Positions 17,735 to 26,738 of a DNA stretch of 41,714 bases are shown one piece after another. The translations under genes were made by a program, and so were the position numbers. This DNA is from Chitinophagaceae bacterium (GTDB lineage: Bacteria > Bacteroidota > Bacteroidia > Chitinophagales > Chitinophagaceae). The stretch lies in NCBI GenBank assembly GCA_017998385.1, contig JAGODE010000006.1, forward strand, positions 1 to 41,714, given 5' to 3'. A model generated the notes under the pieces. The model worked only from the letters and a program-made list of their open reading frames with translations. It was not told the DNA's origin and did no database searches. Each line of letters opens with the position of its first letter. Within the stretch, counting starts at the first letter, position 1.

Positions 17735-20215
17735 ATGATGCCGCTGGAATCATCCCCTGGATTTAATGTGTTAAATACCTGGCTGCAAAGCCGGGATATG
17801 ACTGCTTTTGTTTTCCAGCAACAAACCTGGCAGGCAATTCTTAACCACGAAAGCGGACTGGTCAATGCGCCTACCGGCTGTGGTAAAACCTATTCTGTAT
17901 TTCTCGGCGCGCTGATTGATTTCATCAATCAGCATCCTACTCAATACCAGACAAAGAAGAGTAACGGTCTGCAATTGCTCTGGATAACGCCTCTACGCGC
18001 CCTTGCCAAAGATATTGGCCGCGCCATGGAGGAAGTAATTGCCAGCCTGGGCATGCAATGGCAGATAGGTATACGCAATGGCGATACGGATGTAAATGAG
18101 CGGGCACGCCAGAAAAGAAATATGCCGGAGGTACTGATCATAACGCCGGAAAGCCTGCACCTTTTACTGGCACAAAAAGGTTATCCGGATGTATTGAAAA
18201 ATTTACGCATAGTTGCCGTAGATGAATGGCATGAGTTGCTGGGCAGCAAGCGGGGTGTGCAGGTTGAACTGGCTATCAGCCGTATTTGCGGACTGCGCCG
18301 AAAGAGCGATTCTGCTATACCACTCAGCATCTGGGGCATATCTGCCACCATCGGCAATCTTGATGAGGCCTGCGAGGTTCTACTGGCACCACTACAACAA
18401 ACGGGCAGCATCATTCGTGCACAGGTGCGCAAAGAGGTAGAAGTATTGTCTGTGCTGCCAGATGAGATTGAAAAGTATCCATGGGCCGGACACCTGGGTA
18501 TTAAGCTGGTACATAAAGTACTTCCTATTATCGAAGCCAGCCGTACTACGCTCATTTTTATCAATACCCGTGGTATGAGTGAGCTCTGGTACCAGACATT
18601 GCTGCAGGTGGCTCCGGAACTGGCTGGTGCAATTGCGCTGCATCATGGCAGCGTTGACCGCGAATTGCGCGATTGGGTAGAAGAAAACCTGCATACGGGA
18701 CGACTCAAAGCGGTGGTATGTACAGCCTCTCTTGACCTGGGTGTTGACTTCAGACCGGTAGAGACCGTAATACAGGTCGGCTCTCCCAAAGGCGTATCGC
18801 GCTTTCTGCAAAGAGCCGGACGCAGTGGCCACCGGCCCGATGAAACGAGCCGGATTTATTTTTTGCCCACACACTCACTCGAACTGATGGAAGCGGCTGC
18901 ACTTAAATCGGCGATAAGCGAATCACTGATTGAAAGCCGTCCGCCGCAGCTGCTTTGCTTTGATGTACTCATTCAATACCTCTGTACACTGGCTATCGGC
19001 GAAGGATTTTTGGCAACAGACATCCTGGAAGAAGTACGCAGCACCTATTGCTATCGCGACATACAGGAGCAGGAATGGGATCAGGTAATGCTGCATATTA
19101 CTGAAGGAGGAAATGCATTGCAGCAATATGACGAATACCGCAAGGTGGAACGCATTGGCGAACTCTACCACATCAGCAACCGCCGTATTGCCATGCGGCA
19201 TCGGCTGCATATCGGTACCATCGTAAGCGACTCGATGCTGAAGGTTAAATTTTTTAGCGGCGGGTATGTTGGCGTCATTGAAGAATATTTTATTTCCCGC
19301 CTCGAGCCGGGTGATGTATTTACGCTGGCTGGCCGCAACCTCGAGCTGGTGATGATAAAAGACATGACCGTACTGGTAAAAAAATCGTCGGCCCGCAAAG
19401 CTCAGGTACCCAGCTGGAATGGCGGCCGCATGCCACTCTCTGCCAACCTGGGCCGTAAATTGCGCGAAACACTCAACCTCGCCACTCGGGGACAAAAGAA
19501 TGTACCCTATGAGATAGACGCTTTACGCCCGCTATTTGAACGGCAACAGGAGCACTCACATGTGCCTGCAGCAAATGAGCTGCTGATCGAGCAAATTGAA
19601 ACTAAAGATGGGTTTCATCTTTTTGTCTACCCCTTTGAAGGCAGATTGGTACATGAAGCCATGGCGGCAATTCTCGCTTATCGCATCAGCCGTATCAGAC
19701 CTATCACGTTCTCTTTTGCCATGAACGATTATGGCTTTGAATTGCTCAGCGATCAGCCCATACCCGTCGACGACAGCAATGTATATGAACTGTTCTCCCC
19801 CGATCAATTACTGCAGGATATACAACGCAGTGTCAACTCTACAGAAATGGCACGCCGCAAATTCAGAGACATTGCAGTGATTGGCGGCCTGATATTCCAG
19901 GGCTACCCGGGTGAATATAAAAAGACACGGCATCTGCAATCCTCGGCCTCCTTACTGTTTAAGGTATTCAGCGAATATGATCCCGACAACCTGCTGCTGC
20001 GGCAGGCCTACCAGGAAGTTATGGATCAGCAAATGGAAGAAGTACGCCTGCGCGATATGCTGGAGCGCATTCAGCAATCCACTATCGTTATTACCTGGCC
20101 ACAACAGCTCACCCCTTTCTGCTTTCCCATTAAAGTAGACAGCATGCGCGAAGACCTATCTTCCGAAAAACTGGAAGACAGGGTAAGAAAAATGCAGCAG
20201 CAACTTGAAGAGTAA
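17735..20215 (+). CDS. Ligase-associated DNA damage response DEXH-box helicase (Lhr-Core type)
   Basis: 826 residues, superfamily 2 helicase. Walker A APTGCGKT (Lys51), DEXH box DEWH at 163-166, and motif VI QRAGRSGHRP near 359-367. The C-terminal half (winged helix and DUF4985-like region) completes the short Lhr form, about half the size of mycobacterial Lhr. Such helicases translocate 3'-5' on single-stranded DNA. In many bacteria they sit with an ATP-dependent DNA ligase, a nuclease and a PdeM phosphoesterase, the ligase-associated repair set. Here only PdeM follows, 127 bases downstream beyond an inverted octamer array. ATGs at 17735 and 17738 are both usable. Confidence 0.93.
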   Translation: MMPLESSPGFNVLNTWLQSRDMTAFVFQQQTWQAILNHESGLVNAPTGCGKTYSVFLGALIDFINQHPTQYQTKKSNGLQLLWITPLRALAKDIGRAMEEVIASLGMQWQIGIRNGDTDVNERARQKRNMPEVLIITPESLHLLLAQKGYPDVLKNLRIVAVDEWHELLGSKRGVQVELAISRICGLRRKSDSAIPLSIWGISATIGNLDEACEVLLAPLQQTGSIIRAQVRKEVEVLSVLPDEIEKYPWAGHLGIKLVHKVLPIIEASRTTLIFINTRGMSELWYQTLLQVAPELAGAIALHHGSVDRELRDWVEENLHTGRLKAVVCTASLDLGVDFRPVETVIQVGSPKGVSRFLQRAGRSGHRPDETSRIYFLPTHSLELMEAAALKSAISESLIESRPPQLLCFDVLIQYLCTLAIGEGFLATDILEEVRSTYCYRDIQEQEWDQVMLHITEGGNALQQYDEYRKVERIGELYHISNRRIAMRHRLHIGTIVSDSMLKVKFFSGGYVGVIEEYFISRLEPGDVFTLAGRNLELVMIKDMTVLVKKSSARKAQVPSWNGGRMPLSANLGRKLRETLNLATRGQKNVPYEIDALRPLFERQQEHSHVPAANELLIEQIETKDGFHLFVYPFEGRLVHEAMAAILAYRISRIRPITFSFAMNDYGFELLSDQPIPVDDSNVYELFSPDQLLQDIQRSVNSTEMARRKFRDIAVIGGLIFQGYPGEYKKTRHLQSSASLLFKVFSEYDPDNLLLRQAYQEVMDQQMEEVRLRDMLERIQQSTIVITWPQQLTPFCFPIKVDSMREDLSSEKLEDRVRKMQQQLEE

Positions 20216-20218
20216 TAA

Positions 20219-20332
20219 GTTTAAAAGTATAAAGGTTTAAAGGTATAACGATGATAACAGAAGCACTAACATCCTTATACCTCTTTACCCTTTTTATACT
20301 TTTATACCTTTAAACTTTTAAACTTTTTATAC
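20219..20332. repeat. Inverted array of GTWTAAAR octamers, copy B
   Basis: Left side: GTTTAAAA, GTATAAAG, GTTTAAAG, GTATAACG in unbroken 8-base steps (20219-20250). After a 22-base unique spacer, the complement follows: CCTTATAC, CTCTTTAC, then TTTTATAC, CTTTAAAC, TTTTAAAC, TTTTTATAC (20273-20332), with one or two units of 9-11 bases. Pairing of the arms is good but not perfect. It fills the gap between the helicase stop and pdeM, and its last unit merges into the pdeM -7 element. Confidence 0.88.
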
Positions 20333-20337
20333 TTTCG
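20330..20337 (+). promoter_or_regulatory. -7 element of pdeM
   Basis: TACTTTCG, one mismatch from TAnnTTTG, five bases before the ATG. Its first bases belong to the last octamer unit, so the repeat contributes to this promoter. It implies that pdeM can be transcribed apart from the helicase. Confidence 0.45.
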
Positions 20338-20342
20338 CGCTC

Positions 20343-21011
20343 ATGCCTGCCCTCCTCTCTCATACCATCGGCTCTGATCATTTTGTACTTAGCAGTGAGC
20401 GCACTCTTTTCTGGGAAAATGAGCAAACTCTTATTGTAGCTGATCTTCATATCGGCAAAACCGGTCATTTCCGGAAATCGGGTATTGCAGTGCCGCAATC
20501 GGTATATAAGGAAGATCTGCAACGGCTCATGACGCAAGTACTTTTTTTCAAAGCAGACAAACTGATTATTGTTGGCGATCTGAGCCACAGTCATGCCAAC
20601 CGGGAGCTGGATCTTTTTCTGCGCTGGCGCCGCGACTTTTCCTCCCTTGATATTAAACTGGCCCGGGGCAATCATGACATACTGGATGCACAATGGTATG
20701 CGGAAGCTGCGATTGAAGTGCATGAAAAACCGCTGCAGATAGGCAGCCATCAGTTTATACATGATGTGCTGGAACCCGGCATTGCACTTACTGAAAATCT
20801 GCATACTTTTTCGGGACATGTGCACCCGGCGGTCTCCCTGAGAGGTAAAGGCAAACAGGCCCTGCGCTTTCCGTGTTTTTATTTTACAGACAATTACTGC
20901 ATCTTACCCGCCTTCAGCCGTTTCACCGGCTCGTATACGGTAGAGCCCGGCAAAAACGATCACGCTTATGCCCTTGTAGAAAAAGACATTATTCTGCTGG
21001 GTAAAAAATGA
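20343..21011 (+). CDS. pdeM: Ligase-associated DNA damage response endonuclease PdeM
   Basis: 222 residues, binuclear-metal calcineurin-like phosphoesterase. Motifs in order: DLHIGK (Asp34, His36), GDLSHS (from Gly78), GNHD (109-112) and GHVHP (158-162), the full metal-binding set. The family partners with the Lhr-type helicase encoded just upstream and acts on DNA in the cytoplasm; the exact substrate is not established from sequence. The stop at 21011 is only four bases from the convergent DUF5916 gene stop, leaving no room for a terminator. Confidence 0.92.
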   Translation: MPALLSHTIGSDHFVLSSERTLFWENEQTLIVADLHIGKTGHFRKSGIAVPQSVYKEDLQRLMTQVLFFKADKLIIVGDLSHSHANRELDLFLRWRRDFSSLDIKLARGNHDILDAQWYAEAAIEVHEKPLQIGSHQFIHDVLEPGIALTENLHTFSGHVHPAVSLRGKGKQALRFPCFYFTDNYCILPAFSRFTGSYTVEPGKNDHAYALVEKDIILLGKK

Positions 21012-21015
21012 TATA

Positions 21016-23472
21016 CTATTTGGATCGTTTCAGCTGATTATAATCCAGGAAGTAGATAAACCGTACAGTCAGTTCTGTACCATGCGAGAGATCGAAAGTC
21101 TTACCAAAGTTTGAGAGGTAGCGTTTATAGGCATTTCCATCTACGCTATAGGTCTGATCATCGCCCAGCCAGCTCTTGTAGCCCAGTATGAGGCGACTGC
21201 CATAACGGAAGTCCCAGGTCAGGAAAGCATCGGTATTAAAGAAGTTTACGTTATCAAGACCTGAAAGTGTCGTGGGCGATTGCGGATAACCTTTGGCATC
21301 TATGTAAGCAATACGTTTATATTTCACATTGCTCCAGTAATGCCGCACCCGAAGTGTAAGATTGATGCGTGGCGTAAAATTGTAGATGCCCGACAGAACG
21401 GATGTTACATCTTTGAAGTCGACAAAAGCCATACGGGGTTGCCCCATACCATCGCGACCACCGGATACGATGTAATCTGTTTCTGTTTCGAACCGGTGGT
21501 TGAGATCAATGGTCAGCTTGTTGCTGAAACGATAACGTACACCGCCGGATAATATGTAATATTCCTTTTCTGGATTTTTAAAGAAATCGGCCGCCAGTAC
21601 ATCATACTGAAAGTACAGGCGCTTGCGGCTATCGGTACTGCCCGACAATCCGGCATACCCATACTGCGGACGGCGCGCATACTGACCAAACGGGCGGCCA
21701 ATAACGAAGTAATCATGCTGATCGGGCAGATACCCGACCCGCAAACTGATATCCCAGAAATTGCGCAGATACCAGAATGATGTGCCTTCCACAGTAAGGT
21801 CGTTAAATACATCGGGTCTGTACAGGCGGCGGTATACGGCCGTAAGTGTATAATTATAATTTAAAAAACTGCGCGTAGGCTCATACTGATAATAACCAAT
21901 CGAAGCCTGGTTGATATGCTGATTGGCTGTTTGCAGATAACCCAGGTCGGTAGGATTATAATTGAGCGAACGGATCAGGTTCTGCGCATAATACTGCCAG
22001 CGTCCGCTTACTTTACCCAGGCGTAACTGTGTGTTGTATCCTTCTGTGCTGTTTGTGCTGAATATTTTACTGTAATGGCCATAGCCACGTACGTTGAACA
22101 TATTCTTCTTATCATAGAAACTGAAATCAAGACCGGTTACATTGGCATCGCGGGCCTGGCCTTCGCGGATAACATTCGTATTGGTAAATGTGATATAGGA
22201 ACGTCCACGCAGGGCCTGATCCAGCACCAGGATGTTGTAGTTGGTAAGCGGCTCGGTAAGAATTTTTGTTTTATCGCCCGTAGACTTGTCACGTATGGTG
22301 GCATACATAGGCGCACCTACTGCATTGAAAAATCCGATACCCAGTTTAGCAGGTGTGCGACCCGAAAACTTTATGGCATTATAGAGCTGTGTTCTGCCGG
22401 GATTCCTGACTATTTCGAGATTGGGATCGGCATCAACCATATCCTTCACAGCATAATAACCCGAAGGAGTAGAGCCGATACGGCGGGAGTAAAAGAGTCC
22501 CGATTTATTAAATATCTCGGTACCCTCTGTAAAGAAAGGGCGGTATTCGTCAAATCGCACTTCGTAAGGAGTGAGATTGTTCACTACATTATCGGAGATT
22601 ACCTGACCAAAGTCGGGCACAAGTGTGGCATCGAGCGTGAAGCTTTCATTGATACCGTACTTCACATCCATACCACCGCTTTTGAGCCATTCTTCGCTGA
22701 AGCCTGTATTCTCCGGAGCGCGTCTGTATCCGGTAGATATATACGGAGAAAAGCTCAGACGCAACGGTGGTTTGATATCGATAATATCTTTGAGCAGGCC
22801 AAACTGGTTTACAAACCCGTTTACATTGGGATCAACGGGATTCCAGAAGGTTGTTTCATTGTTGCGCCGGACAGAGCGCATAAACTGGAGCCCCCAATCC
22901 TGCCGCGCACTCTTCGAAAAGCGCAAAGAGATATAGGGTATCTTCATTTCCACTACCCAGCCATCTTCTTTGATGGATACTTTACTGTCCCACACAGCAT
23001 CCCAGGTCTTATCGCCATACTCGCCATACCCCAGCGTCAGGTTGGGAGCCAGCCTTGCATCTGTCTGTACATTGCTGGAAGTGGCCAGAAACTGAAATCC
23101 GTTTTGGTGATCATTGTAGGTATCAAAGAAGACGGAGAAATAATCGAGGTCTTTGAGCTGCTCTTCATCGCGCGCTGTGATCTGCCGGCGGATAAGAGCA
23201 GGATCATCGTAGAGATAGGCGCCGATATAGATGGCGGTGTTGTCGTAAACGACCCTTACTTCGGTACGTTGAGAAGCCTTTTTGCCAACATTGGGGAAAT
23301 TCTGGATAAAATCGGTAGCTACGGGAGCGAGTTGCCAGACGGCGTCTGACAGGTCGCCATCAATGCGGGGAGGCTGATTGGTCTTAACGGATGGCAACGA
23401 CCTGGGCTGTGCCAGCACGGCAGCAATTCCACATAACAGCGTCATACACAGCAGGACAGGTCTTCTATACAT
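21016..23472 (-). CDS. CBM9-like/DUF5916 outer-membrane protein
   Basis: 818 residues from the ATG at 23472. That start gives a signal peptide (MYRRPVLLCMTLLCGIAAVLAQ) and leaves the promoter-like element at 23488-23495 outside the gene; a TTG at 23490 would fall inside it. Residues about 30-200 form a carbohydrate-binding family 9-like domain (PPRIDGDLSDAVWQLA, DYFSVFFDTYNDHQNGFQF, GWVVEMKIPYISLRF). The rest is DUF5916, many aromatic amphipathic strands consistent with an outer-membrane beta barrel, ending FIYFLDYNQLKRSK. No transport partner is nearby and the substrate is unknown. CBM9-like domains in this context are not proof of sugar binding. Confidence 0.88.
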   Translation of the reverse strand: MYRRPVLLCMTLLCGIAAVLAQPRSLPSVKTNQPPRIDGDLSDAVWQLAPVATDFIQNFPNVGKKASQRTEVRVVYDNTAIYIGAYLYDDPALIRRQITARDEEQLKDLDYFSVFFDTYNDHQNGFQFLATSSNVQTDARLAPNLTLGYGEYGDKTWDAVWDSKVSIKEDGWVVEMKIPYISLRFSKSARQDWGLQFMRSVRRNNETTFWNPVDPNVNGFVNQFGLLKDIIDIKPPLRLSFSPYISTGYRRAPENTGFSEEWLKSGGMDVKYGINESFTLDATLVPDFGQVISDNVVNNLTPYEVRFDEYRPFFTEGTEIFNKSGLFYSRRIGSTPSGYYAVKDMVDADPNLEIVRNPGRTQLYNAIKFSGRTPAKLGIGFFNAVGAPMYATIRDKSTGDKTKILTEPLTNYNILVLDQALRGRSYITFTNTNVIREGQARDANVTGLDFSFYDKKNMFNVRGYGHYSKIFSTNSTEGYNTQLRLGKVSGRWQYYAQNLIRSLNYNPTDLGYLQTANQHINQASIGYYQYEPTRSFLNYNYTLTAVYRRLYRPDVFNDLTVEGTSFWYLRNFWDISLRVGYLPDQHDYFVIGRPFGQYARRPQYGYAGLSGSTDSRKRLYFQYDVLAADFFKNPEKEYYILSGGVRYRFSNKLTIDLNHRFETETDYIVSGGRDGMGQPRMAFVDFKDVTSVLSGIYNFTPRINLTLRVRHYWSNVKYKRIAYIDAKGYPQSPTTLSGLDNVNFFNTDAFLTWDFRYGSRLILGYKSWLGDDQTYSVDGNAYKRYLSNFGKTFDLSHGTELTVRFIYFLDYNQLKRSK

Positions 23473-23487
23473 ACAGTCAGTTCCGCT

Positions 23488-23495
23488 CAAATATA
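23488..23495 (-). promoter_or_regulatory. -7 promoter element of the DUF5916 gene
   Basis: TATATTTG on the minus strand, an exact TAnnTTTG match, with TTTC 19 bases upstream as a weak -33 element. It lies 15 bases before the ATG at 23472 and decides that start. Confidence 0.6.
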
Positions 23496-23524
23496 AAGTT
23501 CCGACCGCGAAGGAGAAAGCATTA

Positions 23525-23540
23525 GGCTAAAAAATTAGCC
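23525..23540. terminator. Weak hairpin after the XRE-S24 gene
   Basis: GGCTAA-AAAA-TTAGCC, 6-bp stem with a 4-base loop, between the stop of the repressor gene and the DUF5916 promoter. Short and without a long U-run. Confidence 0.3.
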
Positions 23541-23568
23541 CGAAACCGTCAAAATCACGCTGACCCCG

Positions 23569-24318
23569 TTAATTCATCCGCTTTTTGAGGGAAACTACCT
23601 GTTCCTGCAGGTTGTTGACGATACTGGCCAGCTGCCCTACATCCCACTGATGCTGCTGGGTAGCTTTGGAGATAATCATCTGGGCCTGCCACATTTCCAG
23701 CACATCATCTGTATTGACGGTATAGGGGTGATAAATGGGATTATCGCTAACCAGGGTAATCTTACTTTTAGACCGCCCGTTTTTCTGAATGCGTTTATAT
23801 ACAATGCCTTCGTGACGGGAGATCACTATATAAGCATTCCCGTTTTTCACATCTTCCAGATTATCAATCTTTTCGCCAACTATCACGGATCCACTGGGGG
23901 TGGGCAGCATAGAGTCGCCCACTATTTCAAATGCACGGTAATTACCGCCGGAAAGCATGGGCAGGGTAAATGTGTTCAGCTCATCTACAAACTCAGGGTC
24001 AGCATAACCGGCCAGGTAGCCGGCAGCGGCTTTGACCGGTACAAAAGGAATCTCTGAACGGCCGGTTGCCAGTTTCATCGCCCGGCGGCGGGAGAGATAA
24101 TTACTTTTTGTATCACTCAGGTCTTTCCGCAGGAGATCATCCATTGTAAGCTTAAACATATCACAGACTGTTTCCAGGACCTCCATCCGTGGTTCAGCCC
24201 GCTCCTCTTCATAAGCCCCCAGCAGTGATCTCTTGATTCCCAGCTTTTGTGCAAATTCTTCCTGTGTCAACCCGCGAAGCTTCCGCAGGTATTTCAGATT
24301 CTGATTGGAAAGCGCCAT
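23569..24318 (-). CDS. XRE-family repressor with S24 (LexA/CI-like) peptidase domain
   Basis: 249 residues. Residues 7-62 are an XRE helix-turn-helix (LRKLRGLTQEEFAQKLGI, KRSLLGAYEEER). Residues about 92-215 are a peptidase S24 domain: Ala99-Gly100 is a possible self-cleavage site, the catalytic Ser136 is in GDSMLPT and Lys175 in GIVYKRI, so the Ser-Lys dyad is intact. The C-terminal 25 residues look like a coiled coil. Proteins of this plan repress until DNA damage or another signal triggers autocleavage, although many Bacteroidota members have unknown regulons. It is divergent from surE; the intervening 131 bases hold a 14-bp palindrome and repeated ACTAATTT words that may be its operator. 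No phage genes are around it. Confidence 0.9.
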   Translation of the reverse strand: MALSNQNLKYLRKLRGLTQEEFAQKLGIKRSLLGAYEEERAEPRMEVLETVCDMFKLTMDDLLRKDLSDTKSNYLSRRRAMKLATGRSEIPFVPVKAAAGYLAGYADPEFVDELNTFTLPMLSGGNYRAFEIVGDSMLPTPSGSVIVGEKIDNLEDVKNGNAYIVISRHEGIVYKRIQKNGRSKSKITLVSDNPIYHPYTVNTDDVLEMWQAQMIISKATQQHQWDVGQLASIVNNLQEQVVSLKKRMN

Positions 24319-24323
24319 GTGTG

Positions 24324-24375
24324 ACTAATTTATTTAGCGAATTTACTAATTTCCTTGTCTTTCCAAAATTTTGGA
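24324..24375. promoter_or_regulatory. Candidate operator between the repressor and surE
   Basis: Two copies of ACTAATTT, 19 bases apart (from 24324 and from 24343), and the perfect palindrome TCCAAAATTTTGGA at 24362-24375. All lie just upstream of the repressor start and between the divergent promoters. Binding is an inference from position. Confidence 0.35.
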
Positions 24376-24410
24376 GCATTTTTTTTTACCCGCAGGTATT
24401 AAATTCGTAC

Positions 24411-24441
24411 TTGACACATCCGAAAAATAACAGCACTTTTG
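24411..24441 (+). promoter_or_regulatory. Promoter of the surE gene cluster
   Basis: TTG at 24411-24413 is followed after 20 bases by CACTTTTG at 24434-24441 (TAnnTTTG with one mismatch). Spacing is as expected for the Bacteroidota primary sigma factor, and the surE ATG is nine bases downstream. Confidence 0.6.
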
Positions 24442-24449
24442 CGCTTTCT

Positions 24450-25247
24450 ATGGCTACAAAAAAATCAACCGCCCGCAGCGGAAAATCCAAACCGGTTATC
24501 CTGATCACCAATGATGATGGAGTGACTGCACCGGGTATCAGCAACCTGGTAGAAGCGGTGAAGGATCTCGGGAAAATTGTGGTGGTGGCTCCCGACAAAC
24601 CTCAGTCAGGTATGGGACATGCCATTACCATTGGTCAGCCCCTGCGTTTGCAGCGGGTGCATAATTTCGGCGAGATCGAAGCATACTCCTGCACGGGTAC
24701 ACCCGTAGATTGCGTAAAACTGGCGGTTGACAAGGTGCTGCACCGCAAGCCGGATCTTTGCCTCTCTGGTATCAATCACGGAGCCAATCACAGCATCAAC
24801 GTTATTTATTCCGGCACCATGAGTGCTGCCGTAGAAGCTGCTATTGAAAGTATTCCTTCGGCTGGTTTTTCGCTGCTGGATCACAGTATTGAAGCCGATT
24901 TTGAAGGTGCGCGACTCTTTGCCCGCCAGGTGGTGCAAAAAATGCTGACCACCAAACTCGACAAGCATACGGTACTGAATGTAAATATCCCTGCCCTGCC
25001 AGCCAATCTGCTTAAAGGCATCAAAATCTGCCGGCAGGCCTATGCCAAATATGTGGAGGATTTTATTGCACGCCAGGATCCGCATGGCCGCCATTACTAT
25101 TGGCTCACGGGCGAATTTGTAAATTTTGACAAAGGAAAAGATACCGATGTATGGGCACTGGCCAATGGTTATGTGAGTGTGGTTCCCGTGCAGTTTGATC
25201 TTACCCATTACGAACAAAAAAAGAAACTGGAAAAAAGCTGGAAATAA
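24450..25247 (+). CDS. surE: 5'/3'-nucleotidase SurE
   Basis: 265 residues from the ATG at 24450. The open frame continues back to 24249, but that would overlap the repressor gene and include the promoter. The start used here gives a short basic leader and then VILITNDDG with the metal-binding Asp22 and Asp23. Further family motifs are SGMGHAIT, CTGTPVDCVKL and LSGINHGAN, so the enzyme looks active. SurE dephosphorylates nucleoside monophosphates and contributes to stationary-phase survival; cytoplasmic. The stop overlaps the next start by one base (TAATG), indicating coupled translation with a small membrane protein, followed by lpxB. Confidence 0.95.
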   Translation: MATKKSTARSGKSKPVILITNDDGVTAPGISNLVEAVKDLGKIVVVAPDKPQSGMGHAITIGQPLRLQRVHNFGEIEAYSCTGTPVDCVKLAVDKVLHRKPDLCLSGINHGANHSINVIYSGTMSAAVEAAIESIPSAGFSLLDHSIEADFEGARLFARQVVQKMLTTKLDKHTVLNVNIPALPANLLKGIKICRQAYAKYVEDFIARQDPHGRHYYWLTGEFVNFDKGKDTDVWALANGYVSVVPVQFDLTHYEQKKKLEKSWK

Positions 25248-25546
25248 TGTTCCTGAAAAAAGACAACCTGCAACTTGGATGTATCCTGGGCTTCCTGGGA
25301 CCCCTGCTCGGCCTCGTTATTATCTATTTTGCCAAATTTTCTTCCAATAGTTTTGGCATCTTTCTCGAGCAGTTTTTCAGCGATAACCGGCTGATCACTT
25401 CTATCGGATCACTGGCCCTGCTGGCAAACGTGGTATTATTTACGCTGTACATCAATACCCACCGCGACCGCACAGCCAAAGGCATCTTCCTGATCACCGT
25501 AGTGTTTGGCATTGCCATTCTCATTCTGAAGGTCTTCAACTCCTGA
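25247..25546 (+). CDS. Small membrane protein, unknown
   Basis: 99 residues with three hydrophobic segments, about 10-28 (GCILGFLGPLLGLVIIYF), 50-68 (ITSIGSLALLANVVLFTLYI) and 79-96 (GIFLITVVFGIAILILKVF). The basic loop NTHRDRTAKG between the last two suggests that this loop faces the cytoplasm. The ATG overlaps the surE stop by one base. I do not recognise a family. Its place between surE and lpxB suggests an envelope-related role, but that is only positional. Confidence 0.8.
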   Translation: MFLKKDNLQLGCILGFLGPLLGLVIIYFAKFSSNSFGIFLEQFFSDNRLITSIGSLALLANVVLFTLYINTHRDRTAKGIFLITVVFGIAILILKVFNS

Positions 25547-25622
25547 GTTAGCCTTCTTATCTTTAGCCTTTAAAACAGGCTACACGTTAACAGCTCCCGC
25601 ACGGAGGTGAATCTGACCGCGT

Positions 25623-26738
25623 ATGAAATATTACATTATTGCAGGCGAAGCATCGGGCGATCTTCATGGCAGCAATCTCATTCGGGAACTCCGGTTGCTG
25701 GACAACACTGCTTCTATCCGTTGCTGGGGCGGAGATAAAATGCAGGAAGCCGGTGGCGAGCTGGTGAAGCATTACCGCGATCTCGCCTTTATGGGTTTTG
25801 CAGAAGTAGTGATGAACCTGCGTACCATATTCCGCAACCTGGCTTTCTGCAAAGAAGATATCCTGCAATTCAAACCTGATACACTCGTCCTCATCGACTA
25901 CCCGGGTTTTAACCTGCGCATTGCCAAATGGGCACGGGCACAGGGCATACGTGTGGTATACTATATCAGCCCGCAGGTATGGGCCTGGAAAGAGAACCGG
26001 GTAAAAATGATGAAAGAATGCATTGACAAAATGCTGGTCATTCTCCCTTTCGAAAAAGATTACTACAGGAATAAATGGAACTGGGAGGTTGAATATGTAG
26101 GCCACCCCCTGGTAGAAGTGGTGGATCAGCGCATGGCCGCAGGCGCAGGTCAGGCACTGGCCAGCAAACCGGTCATAGCCCTGCTACCGGGCAGCCGCAA
26201 GCAGGAAATCATCAAAAAACTGCCCGTAATGCTGGAAGTAAGCCGTTTCTTTCCCGATTACCAGTTTATGGTGGCCAAAGCACCGGGCATGGACGAATCG
26301 TTTTATGATCATATGCTGCAGGCCTATCCGAATGTGACCTATACCCGCAATGCCACGTATGAACTACTGCTGCAATCAACAGCGGCACTGGTCACAAGTG
26401 GCACGGCCACACTCGAAACAGCCCTGTTTGGCGTACCCGAAGTAGTTTGTTATAAAGGCTCACCCATCTCCTATGCCATTGCCAAACGGGTGATAAAAGT
26501 AAAATTCATCTCGCTCGTCAACCTGATTATGGACCGGCTGGTAGTGAAAGAACTGATACAGCATGACCTTACTGCGGCCAACCTCAACCGCGAGCTGAAT
26601 GACATCCTCCACAATGAAACACGTAAAGAGCAACTGGCCCGCGACTACGCAGCATTAAAACAACTGCTTAGCCAGGGTGGCCGTGCTTCTGCCAAGGCCG
26701 CACGCAGCATCTACGATTTTGTTACCGGAGCAGCTTGA
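25623..26738 (+). CDS. lpxB: Lipid-A-disaccharide synthase
   Basis: 371 residues, GT19 family. It joins UDP-2,3-diacylglucosamine and lipid X to the tetra-acyl disaccharide of lipid A, at the cytoplasmic face of the inner membrane. Motifs: [16 protein letters not shown] at the N-terminus, [30 protein letters not shown] (where active-site residues of the family lie), [10 protein letters not shown], and [20 protein letters not shown]. The start at 25623 directly precedes the conserved IIAGE strand. TATCTTTA about 60 bases upstream resembles a -7 element, so it may also have its own promoter. The 3' end overlaps a convergent small gene by 17 bases. Confidence 0.96.
   Translation: MKYYIIAGEASGDLHGSNLIRELRLLDNTASIRCWGGDKMQEAGGELVKHYRDLAFMGFAEVVMNLRTIFRNLAFCKEDILQFKPDTLVLIDYPGFNLRIAKWARAQGIRVVYYISPQVWAWKENRVKMMKECIDKMLVILPFEKDYYRNKWNWEVEYVGHPLVEVVDQRMAAGAGQALASKPVIALLPGSRKQEIIKKLPVMLEVSRFFPDYQFMVAKAPGMDESFYDHMLQAYPNVTYTRNATYELLLQSTAALVTSGTATLETALFGVPEVVCYKGSPISYAIAKRVIKVKFISLVNLIMDRLVVKELIQHDLTAANLNRELNDILHNETRKEQLARDYAALKQLLSQGGRASAKAARSIYDFVTGAA

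Noticed and set aside
22075..23349. Long plus-strand open frame of 424 codons opposite the DUF5916 gene
   Set aside because: It lies wholly antisense to a gene with clear signal peptide, domain and barrel signatures; its translation has no recognisable domain and is a shadow of codon bias.
24249..24449. N-terminal extension of SurE
   Set aside because: It would overlap the divergent repressor gene and contain its own promoter; the family starts just before ILITNDDG.
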